The position numbers and the translations under genes are program-made. Shown piece by piece: positions 55,334 through 64,000 of a stretch of 64,000 nt of DNA. Source of the DNA: Methylorubrum rhodinum (GTDB lineage: Bacteria > Pseudomonadota > Alphaproteobacteria > Rhizobiales > Beijerinckiaceae); assembly GCF_014199935.1 (NCBI RefSeq), contig NZ_JACHOP010000025.1, positions 1-64,000 of the forward strand, in the 5' to 3' direction. The first letter of the stretch is position 1, and each line of letters begins with the position of its first letter. A model generated the notes under the pieces. That model saw only the letters and a list, made by a program, of their open reading frames with translations, had not been told where the DNA came from and made no database searches.

Positions 55334-56812
55334 TCAGCTCCGGGTCGCGAAGCAGGTAAAGCCGTTCTTCTTCAGGGCGGCGCAGGCGTCCTGGGCGGCG
55401 CCCTGCTCGGTGAAGCCGGAGAAGCGGGCGCGGTAGAGCGTGGTCCCGCCATGCGTCACCCGCACGGTGTAGGGGGCGGCCTTGGCCAGCGCGCCGGTGC
55501 GGCTGCGGGCCTCGGAGAGCATCGACTTGGCCTTGTCCTCGTCGTCCATGGCGCCGAGCTGGATCACCCACGGGGTCGGCGTGACCGGGCGGAAGGCGTC
55601 GGAGCGGGCGTCCTTCGGCGGAGCCTCGGTGCGGGAGGCGACGCCCTCGACGGCGGGAAGCCGCGCGGTGGTCTTGCCGCCCGCCGTCGGGAACGGCGCC
55701 TGGGCGGCCGGTCCGGCATAGGCCTGGGCGGCGCCGGGGAGTGCCTGGAGCGCAGGGCGGCGCATGCCGGGGGTGGTGGTGCCGATGGAGGCCGGCGGGG
55801 CGATGCTGGTCGAGCTCGTGGTCTCGACCTCGTCGTCCGCCGAGGCGATCTCGGTGCGGGTGCGCGAGCCGGCTTCCGCGATGACGGCCGGGCGGCCGCG
55901 CTCGGCGACCTCCGTGACCGGGGCGGTCTGGCGGGCGCCGGCATAGGCGCGGGGCAGGCTGGAGCGGACGAGGTCGGCCATGATCCGGTCGCGGCTCGCG
56001 CCCGACTTGCCGCCGAGCACGATCGCGACGATCTGCCGGTCGCCGAGCCGGGCCGCCGTCATCAGGTTGAAGCCGGAATCGCGGGTGTAGCCGGTCTTGA
56101 TGCCGTCCACGCCCTCGACCGCGCCGAGCAGCCGGTTGTGGTTGCCGATGACCCGGCCGCGGAAGGCGAAGGAGCGGGTCTGGAAGTAGCGGTAGTAGCG
56201 CGGGAAGCGGTCCTGGATGGCACGCGCGAGAATCGTCAGGTCGCGGGCGGTGGTGATCTGGTCCGGATCGGGCAGGCCCGAGGCGTTGGAATAGTTGGTG
56301 CGGCCCATGCCGAGCGACTTGGCCTTGCGGGTCATCATCTCGGCGAAGCGCGGCTCGGAGCCGGCGATGTTCTCGCCGATGGCGCAGGCCACGTCGTTGG
56401 CCGACTTGGTGACGAGCGCCTTGATCGCCTCCTCGACCGTGATGGTCGAGCCGGGGCGCAGGCCGAGCTTCGACGGCGCCTGCATGGCGGCGTTGGCCGA
56501 GATCGACAGGTCGGAATCGAGCTCGTAGCGGCCCTTCTCCAGCTGCTCGAACAGCATGTAGAGGGTCATCACCTTGGTGATCGAGGCCGGGTGGCGCAGG
56601 GCGTCCTCGTTGACCGCATGGAGCGTGCGGCCGGATTTCACGTCCACCACCATGGCGGCGTAGGGGGGGCTGTAACCGCCGCCCGCCGGGCGATGATGGC
56701 CGCCTCGCTTCCTCGCGTCGGCGGGCGCCACCGCCGCGGTGAGGATGCCCGCCGCCAGGAGCACGACGGCGGCAGCACGGGACCCCGTGGTCCGGCCTTC
56801 TACGCGACGCAT
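55334..56812 (-). CDS. dacC: D-alanyl-D-alanine carboxypeptidase with SPOR domain
   Basis: A 492-residue PBP5-family enzyme. It has a signal peptide (about 12-33) and SxxK in HPASITKVM (Ser77, Lys80). SxN is in KSANDVA (about 137) and KTG in VDGIKTGYT (about 239). A Pro/Ala-rich linker and a C-terminal SPOR-type domain (about 410-490, WVIQLGAMDDEDKAKSMLSE) follow, the latter expected to bind denuded glycan at septa. It trims the pentapeptide stem of peptidoglycan. The class symbol is tentative. ATG 56812 is chosen on signal-peptide position. Confidence 0.88.
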   Translation of the reverse strand: MRRVEGRTTGSRAAAVVLLAAGILTAAVAPADARKRGGHHRPAGGGYSPPYAAMVVDVKSGRTLHAVNEDALRHPASITKVMTLYMLFEQLEKGRYELDSDLSISANAAMQAPSKLGLRPGSTITVEEAIKALVTKSANDVACAIGENIAGSEPRFAEMMTRKAKSLGMGRTNYSNASGLPDPDQITTARDLTILARAIQDRFPRYYRYFQTRSFAFRGRVIGNHNRLLGAVEGVDGIKTGYTRDSGFNLMTAARLGDRQIVAIVLGGKSGASRDRIMADLVRSSLPRAYAGARQTAPVTEVAERGRPAVIAEAGSRTRTEIASADDEVETTSSTSIAPPASIGTTTPGMRRPALQALPGAAQAYAGPAAQAPFPTAGGKTTARLPAVEGVASRTEAPPKDARSDAFRPVTPTPWVIQLGAMDDEDKAKSMLSEARSRTGALAKAAPYTVRVTHGGTTLYRARFSGFTEQGAAQDACAALKKNGFTCFATRS

Positions 56813-57259
56813 CTCGAAACCTTCGCCTCGACCGCCGGGGCTCAGGCCCGGCTCGCACCAGTCATCCGCGGATGGCCGGCTGGCCGCATTCCGCACTCTC
56901 TGATGTCCACGGTAGGCGCGACGCGGTTACGCGGGCGTTAATGCTGTGCAACATGGAAACGAGATCGTCGTTTTGCCTCAGGGGTTAAGCGGGTGTGAAG
57001 AGGTTTTGACGCGGCGCGGAGATCGGCCTCGGGCGGCGATCAAGATGGTCGAGGTGATCAGGTCGATCTCGCTCGTTCGTCCCGTCGTCGTCGCTCCACG
57101 TCCTAAAAATGGGTGGGGCACAATCGTCCTTCCGAGGCACGGACAGTTTCACGCACCTCACTGGCGCACTCGTTTTCCGGCCTATAGATTGCCTCTCAAG
57201 GGCGCCGCTCCCGCCGGGGGCGGACACCAAAGACCGCCAACAAGGTCGCTGCGATTCAG
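56813..57259. other. Intergenic region between dacC and clpS
   Basis: About 445 bases between divergent genes. Apart from a CtrA-like box (56927-56941) I see no gene, repeat or tRNA; the short frames lack homology. Promoters for dacC and clpSA must lie here. Confidence 0.5.
56927..56941 (-). promoter_or_regulatory. CtrA-like site upstream of dacC
   Basis: On the dacC strand: TTAA-CGCCCGC-GTAACC, one mismatch from the CtrA full site, 115 bases before the dacC start. Confidence 0.35.
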
Positions 57260-57658
57260 ATGACTGTTACGTCGATCCAGGAGGGCGCGGCATCGCGGGC
57301 GGAGCGGGGGCTCCGGCCCGTCGTCGCGGCCTCGACCCCGCGGGGCCCGGGCGACGACGACCGGTCCGGCACCGCCATCATCACCCGCACCAAGCCGCGG
57401 GCGAAACGGCCGAGCCTGTACCGCGTGCTGCTGCTGAACGACGACTACACCCCGATGGAGTTCGTCGTTCACGTGGTCGAGCGGTTCTTCAACAAGAGCC
57501 ACGACGACGCCTACCAGATCATGATGCACGTCCACCAGAACGGTGTGGGGGAGTGCGGCGTGTTCACCTACGAAGTGGCGGAGACGAAGGTGACGCAGGT
57601 GATGGATTTCGCCCGCAAGCACCAACATCCGCTTCAGTGCGTTATGGAAAAGAAATAG
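57260..57658 (+). CDS. clpS: ClpS, ClpA adaptor for N-end rule substrates
   Basis: A 132-residue adaptor. The unstructured N-terminus (1-50) is followed by the ClpS core YRVLLLNDDYTPMEFVVHVV and THVAETKVTQVMDFA-like text, ending HPLQCVMEKK. The substrate-pocket residues (LLNDDYTPMEF) are intact. clpA follows 22 bases later. Confidence 0.96.
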   Translation: MTVTSIQEGAASRAERGLRPVVAASTPRGPGDDDRSGTAIITRTKPRAKRPSLYRVLLLNDDYTPMEFVVHVVERFFNKSHDDAYQIMMHVHQNGVGECGVFTYEVAETKVTQVMDFARKHQHPLQCVMEKK

Positions 57659-57680
57659 GCATCCAGCGAAGGCCAGAGCA

Positions 57681-60188
<2,508 letters not shown>

Positions 60189-60287
60189 GGGTCGAGGCGG
60201 CGCGGGTTGCGTTCCCGTGCCGCCTTGCGGATATGAGCGGCATCGCGGGCAGTTTGGCGCCGCGGTGTCGAGCGAGATGGGGGACGA

Positions 60288-60557
60288 ATGACGAGCGACG
60301 CGCAGGAGGAGCCCCTCAGGCCGGTCGCGACGCCGCCCGCTCCGACACAAACCAAGCCGTCGGCCCGCGAGCAGCGCCGCCGACGCCGCCGGGCGCGCCA
60401 CCGCGGCGAGGAGATTTTGGGCTGGATCCTCGTGCCGGTGATCCTGTTCGGGATCTACTGGGGCGTCACCGCCGGCCTCGAATTCATGGGCACCAGCCCC
60501 GGCGTGGTCTGGGACCAGCTGATGCAGGTGAAGGCGGCGCTCGAAAAGAAGGTGTGA
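60288..60557 (+). CDS. Small membrane protein, 89 residues
   Basis: A polar N-terminus with a strongly basic block (REQRRRRRRARHRGEE, about 27-42) precedes one membrane segment (about 43-66, ILGWILVPVILFGIYWGV). A short tail ends ALEKKV. Not recognised. GAGATGGGGGACGA precedes ATG 60288. It lies about 100 bases after clpA. Confidence 0.65.
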   Translation: MTSDAQEEPLRPVATPPAPTQTKPSAREQRRRRRRARHRGEEILGWILVPVILFGIYWGVTAGLEFMGTSPGVVWDQLMQVKAALEKKV

Positions 60558-60672
60558 CGCCCTTCGCCGTTGCGAGGCGACGCCGAAGCCGTCCTGTGCT
60601 CCGTTCGACGCTCACCAAGGAATCCCGCTCCTCGGCCCCGGCCTCGTCTCGCTGGGACGGGAGTGCGGACAA

Positions 60673-61374
60673 TCAATTCGTCTCGCGCATCAGGCGCTCG
60701 GCCACGATCTTCACCGGCTTGCGGCGGCCGACGAGGACGGCGAAGTGGGATTGCTCCGGGTCGGACTCGACCTGCGTGCGCAGCCACGCGACGAGGAACT
60801 TGACATACTCGGCGCCGACGAGCCGGGCGGCAGCCGGATCGGCCCACCAGCGGGAGATGTCGAAGCCGTCGGAGACGACCGGATAGGGGACGACCGTCTC
60901 GCCCTCGTCGAGCGCGTGGTGCAGTTCCACCAGGGTGCGCGGCATGTGATAGTTCGAGGTCACCACCGCGATGCTGGTGAATCCGTGGCGGCGCATCCAG
61001 CGGCGGGTCTCGATCGCGTTGCCGATGGTGTTGCGCGCCCGGTAGTCGAGATCGATGCAGCAATCGATCCAGTGCTGCTGGTTCGGGTTCAGCCGGGCGA
61101 TCTCCTCGCGGCTGGTGCGCTCGTTGACGCCGGAGATCAGCAGACGCCGCCCGTTGCCGTTGGCCAGGAGGTCGATGGCGTCGCCGATACGCTGCGCCCC
61201 ACCGGTCAGCACGACGATGGCGTCGGTCCGGCCGATGGCCGGGCGCTCGGCCCGCTCGATCGTCGTGACGAAGGCGAAGAAGCCGCCCGCCAGTGCCAAG
61301 GCGCCGAGGAGACCGAGACCGGCGACGAGCCGCAGGAGCAGGCGACCCCGGGAGGCTTTTCGCACCTCACGCAT
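60673..61374 (-). CDS. YdcF-like (DUF218) membrane protein
   Basis: A protein of 233 residues from ATG 61374. An N-terminal anchor (about 10-35) is followed by the DUF218/YdcF domain with DAIVVLTGGAQRIGDAIDLL, LLISGVNERTS, NTIGNAIETRRWMRRHGF and VVTSNYHMPRTLVEL. Family members include envelope proteins such as ElyC/SanA, tied to cell-wall metabolism. In-frame ATGs at 61452 and 61503 are possible; none has a clear ribosome site. It lies just downstream of ftsX on the same strand. Confidence 0.82.
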   Translation of the reverse strand: MREVRKASRGRLLLRLVAGLGLLGALALAGGFFAFVTTIERAERPAIGRTDAIVVLTGGAQRIGDAIDLLANGNGRRLLISGVNERTSREEIARLNPNQQHWIDCCIDLDYRARNTIGNAIETRRWMRRHGFTSIAVVTSNYHMPRTLVELHHALDEGETVVPYPVVSDGFDISRWWADPAAARLVGAEYVKFLVAWLRTQVESDPEQSHFAVLVGRRKPVKIVAERLMRETN

Positions 61375-61592
61375 CCGAAACGGCACCGGCGAGGCGGCGG
61401 ACCAGGACCAGCCGAGCGGCTCCCACGGCTTCAGGGCCAGGGCGCCGACCATCGTCGGACTTTGCGTCGGACCCGGCCTCCGACATGGCGTGCGCGCGGA
61501 CATGGGCGACAGGACAGCGGCTCATTGCGGTATCATGGAGGCGAAGATTCGGTCCGCAATGCTTGACGAAAGGTTAACGGTCCTTCCCGAGC

Positions 61593-61640
61593 GCCGCATC
61601 GGCTTTTCCCGAGCCGGTACCCACCGTTCGGGCCGACGCT
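61593..61640 (+). repeat. 50-bp palindromic element, copy 3
   Basis: GCCGCATCGGCTTTTCCCGA ... CCACCGTTCGGGCCGACGCT, clearly related to 22542-22590 and 23142-23191 but more diverged in its right half. It is between ftsX and the DUF218 gene, ending 12 bases after the ftsX stop region. Confidence 0.65.
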
Positions 61641-61652
61641 CCGCGCCGCCGG

Positions 61653-62615
61653 TCAGCGCAGGAAGTGCCGCACCGTCACCCGCGAAACCAGCGCCGTGAC
61701 GACCGAGGCGATCGCGCCGATCATCACGATGACGGCGTAGCCCTGCCAGCCGATCTGGAAGGTGCCGAACAGGGCCGCGATCTCCTCCCCCGCCGGGCCG
61801 GAGCGCCACGCGCGGGCGGCGAGCCCCGCCAGCGCGCAGACGAGGAGCGCCGCCCCCGCCCCGAGCGCGCCGCCGCGAAGCCCCAGGCGGAAGAAGCGGC
61901 TCTGGAACGCCTTGGCGATGTAGGCGTCGTCGGCGCCGACGAAGTGCAGGACCTCGACCACCTCGCGGTTCCCCGCCATGGCGCCGCGGGTGGCGAAGAC
62001 GACGGCGAGCCCGGTGGCGATCAGCACCAGGGCGACGACGCCGATGCCGATGCCGGCCAGCGTGTTGGCCATCACCGAGAGCCGCTGGAGCCAGAGCGCG
62101 TGGTCGTCGAGGCTCGCGACCCCCGGCAGCGCCTCGGACAGCGCGTTGCGGAGGGTCGAGAGGTCGGGGCGCGCGTCCGGCGGCAGGGTGAGGGCGATCA
62201 GCCGCGGCACGGGCAGGTCCGACAGATCGAGGCCGCTGCCGAGCCAGGGCTCCAGCAGCCGCTCGGATTCGGTCTTGGTGAAGACGCGCGCGCCGACGAT
62301 GCCCGGATGGCCGCGGGCGATGGATTCCGCGCGCTTCACGTCGGCTTCGATGTCGTGGCCGGCACTCGGGCGGACCTGCACCGTCACCTCGCGGGCGACG
62401 CTGCCCTGCCACTGGCCGGCGCTCGATACGGCGATCTCGGCCGCACCCGCGCAGAGGGCCGCCAGGAAGGTCAGGATGGCGATGACGGCAGCGAGCGCCC
62501 GGCTCGCCGCGGAATCGGTCGGCACCAGGGGGGCGTTGCGCCGCAGGTTCGCCGGCAGCGGCGGCTCGGCGGCCGGCGCGGAGCGCGAGGGAGCGGCGGG
62601 ACGGGCCTCGTTCAT
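61653..62615 (-). CDS. ftsX: FtsX-like cell-division ABC permease
   Basis: A 320-residue membrane protein. Membrane segments are at about 40-60, 187-210, 240-265 and 285-310, with a periplasmic domain after the first. Typical FtsX text is NREVVEVLHFVGADDAYIAK, then FQSRFFRLGLRGGALGA. The start overlaps the ftsE stop by four bases (ATGA). FtsEX signals from the divisome to peptidoglycan hydrolases. Confidence 0.93.
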   Translation of the reverse strand: MNEARPAAPSRSAPAAEPPLPANLRRNAPLVPTDSAASRALAAVIAILTFLAALCAGAAEIAVSSAGQWQGSVAREVTVQVRPSAGHDIEADVKRAESIARGHPGIVGARVFTKTESERLLEPWLGSGLDLSDLPVPRLIALTLPPDARPDLSTLRNALSEALPGVASLDDHALWLQRLSVMANTLAGIGIGVVALVLIATGLAVVFATRGAMAGNREVVEVLHFVGADDAYIAKAFQSRFFRLGLRGGALGAGAALLVCALAGLAARAWRSGPAGEEIAALFGTFQIGWQGYAVIVMIGAIASVVTALVSRVTVRHFLR

Positions 62616-63325
62616 CAGTTCTCGATCCGCAGGCGGCCCTCGCCGAGCACCATGCGGCGGGCATCGACGAGGTCCATCAGGCCGTAATCGTGGGTGGCGA
62701 TCAGCACCGAGGTGCCGAGACGGTTCAACTCCATGAACAGGCGCAGCAGGCGCCGGGCGAGGCTCGGATCGACGTTGCCGGTGGGTTCGTCGGCGAGCAG
62801 CAATTCGGGCCGGGCGATGAGCGCGCGGGCGATGGCGGCGCGCTGCTTCTCCCCGCCCGACAGGAGCGGCGGCAGCACGTGCATGCGCTCCCCCAGGCCC
62901 ACCCAGCGCAGAAGCTCGACGACCTCGGCCCGGTAGCTCGCCTCGGCGCGTTCCTGCACGCGCAAGGGCAGGGCCACGTTCTCGTAGGTGGTGAGGTGGT
63001 CGAGGAGGCGGAAATCCTGGAACACCACACCCATGCGGCGGCGAAGGCCCGTCAGCGCGTCGTTCGAGATGCCGCTGACCTCCTCGCCGAAGACCGAGAC
63101 GAGGCCCCGCGTCGGCTTCACCGACAGCAGGATGAGGCGCAGCAGCGTGGTCTTGCCCGCACCCGATGGTCCGGTGAGGAACTGAAAGGAATGGGGCGCG
63201 ATCTCGAAGCTCACGTCGGAGAGCACCTCGGATCCGAGCCCGTAGCGCATGCCGACACTCTCGAACCGGACGACGGGCTCCTCCGCGCCGGAGAGCAGGC
63301 TGCCCGTGTTCTTCCCAGCCGACAA
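62615..63325 (-). CDS. ftsE: FtsE, cell-division ABC ATPase
   Basis: A 236-residue ABC ATPase. Walker A is GPSGAGKTT (52-60), the Q-loop is GVVFQDFRLLDHLTTYENVA, the signature LLSGGEKQRAAIARAL and Walker B LLLADEPTGNVDP. The start is TTG 63325. It pairs with FtsX. Confidence 0.95.
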   Translation of the reverse strand: MSAGKNTGSLLSGAEEPVVRFESVGMRYGLGSEVLSDVSFEIAPHSFQFLTGPSGAGKTTLLRLILLSVKPTRGLVSVFGEEVSGISNDALTGLRRRMGVVFQDFRLLDHLTTYENVALPLRVQERAEASYRAEVVELLRWVGLGERMHVLPPLLSGGEKQRAAIARALIARPELLLADEPTGNVDPSLARRLLRLFMELNRLGTSVLIATHDYGLMDLVDARRMVLGEGRLRIEN

Positions 63326-63488
63326 GGCTCGCTCGCTCCACCTGACGCGTCATCGGCCCACGGCACAGGCCACTCGGAAAGGGCTTCCGGGACCGGCTTC
63401 ACGGCCGGTTAACCCTACTGGGGGAGAACGTTTGTGTCCTTTTCGAGCGCGCGGCAACCCGCCGCCCCGGACTCGGCCGCGTATCCCC

Positions 63489-64000
63489 ATGCTGATCGTC
63501 TGCCCGGCCTGCGCCAGCGAGTACCGCATCGATGCCGAGAAGGTCGGCGCCTCCGGCCGTTCCGTCCGCTGCGCCGCCTGCCGCGAGACGTGGTTCATCG
63601 GCCCCGACGACGTGGCCGCCGGACTCATGGCGGAGCTGAACCCGGAGCCGGACCCGTTCGACGCCGCCGTGATCGACGAGCCCCCGGTCGCCGCGGCACC
63701 CGCGACGGAGGCGCCGCCCCCGGACCCATCCGAGCCCCCGGCGCCGCGCCGCCGTCCGCAGCCGAAGGCCAAGACGAAGCCCAAGCGGGCCGGCCCGCGC
63801 CGCCTCTCGCCGTCGCTCGCGGCCGGTCTCGCCGTCGCCGCCCTGCTGCCGCTGGCGCTGCTCGGCCGCGCGACCGTGGTGCGGGCGATGCCGCAGACCG
63901 CCGCGATCTACGCGGGAATCGGCCTGACGGTGAACCTGCGCGGCATCGAACTCTCGGACGTCGCCGCCTTCCAGACCCCGGCCGAGGGCGCCGAGCCGGC
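63489..64000 (+). CDS. MJ0042-type zinc-ribbon membrane protein (partial)
   Basis: The frame runs off the window end after about 170 residues. The N-terminus has a zinc ribbon with CPAC (5-8) and CAAC (28-31) in the MJ0042 pattern LIVCPACASEYRID. A Pro/Lys-rich linker (about 60-100) and a membrane segment (about 108-128) follow. The distal part resembles DUF3426-type proteins. It is divergent from ftsE, a conserved arrangement in Rhizobiales. The function is not established. Confidence 0.8.
   Translation, partial: MLIVCPACASEYRIDAEKVGASGRSVRCAACRETWFIGPDDVAAGLMAELNPEPDPFDAAVIDEPPVAAAPATEAPPPDPSEPPAPRRRPQPKAKTKPKRAGPRRLSPSLAAGLAVAALLPLALLGRATVVRAMPQTAAIYAGIGLTVNLRGIELSDVAAFQTPAEGAEP

Noticed and set aside
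56946..57263. 105-residue frame in the dacC-clpS gap
   Set aside because: No homology, no ribosome site and it runs over the clpS start.

Overview
The window is very GC-rich, densely packed chromosomal DNA from an alphaproteobacterium of the order Hyphomicrobiales (Rhizobiales). The gene set points that way: FtcR, FlaF/FlbT and DUF1217 flagellar proteins, CtrA-type TTAA-N7-(T/G)TAA boxes, a DUF1674 (SDHAF4-like) protein, ClpS/ClpA, FtsE/FtsX beside an MJ0042 zinc-ribbon protein, and a B12-dependent methylmalonyl-CoA mutase. Methylobacterium/Methylorubrum is the best fit, but the genus is inferred from gene content and base composition, not from a search.

Layout. 1-8.3 kb: the end of an IS110-type transposase, an ABC exporter, trmL, a three-gene membrane-stress operon (PspA with a TnpB-like leader domain, YqiJ-like protein, flotillin), hemF and a Dda/RecD-like helicase. 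8.5-9.8 kb: an aspartate aminotransferase. 10.1-22.9 kb: a flagellar island with ftcR, flagellin and a PilZ protein (both on the minus strand), then DUF1217, flgF, fliI, flgE, flgK, flgL, flaF, flbT, flgD and fliQ. It stops at fliQ without flhA or fliR. 23.3-29.1 kb: a large GGDEF-EAL protein, a cupredoxin, a diheme peroxidase and a DoxX-like membrane protein. 29.4-37.7 kb: rsmB, a DUF1674 protein, pit-zntB, groESL with a perfect CIRCE operator, and corA. 37.8-42.3 kb: a methyltransferase, glycosyltransferase and flippase set for surface glycans, then an AT-rich ankyrin-type gene. 42.5-50 kb: glcE, three small membrane proteins, glpD, manC and mcmA. 50.2-55.1 kb: a small AT-rich gene, a basic membrane protein, DUF817, an HtrA-like protease and a J-domain protein. 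55.3-64 kb: dacC with a SPOR domain, clpS-clpA, a DUF218 protein, ftsX-ftsE and the start of a zinc-ribbon protein.

How it works together. FtcR is the likely activator of the flagellar genes. FlaF and FlbT control flagellin synthesis after transcription. FlgE, FlgF, FlgK, FlgL and FlgD build the hook and rod, and FliI/FliQ belong to export. A PilZ protein and a GGDEF-EAL enzyme suggest c-di-GMP input. PspA/flotillin, GroESL, ClpAS and an HtrA-type protease are stress functions. No tRNA, rRNA or CRISPR array was seen.

Most notable observations: an in-frame TnpB-like (nuclease-lacking) domain ahead of PspA; a flagellin variable-region-like module inside the DUF1217 protein; several families of palindromic repeats, mostly in gaps between convergent genes, one with a compensatory base-pair change between copies; inverted copies of a 50-bp element on both sides of fliQ; and CtrA-type boxes near ftcR, flagellin, pilZ and dacC.
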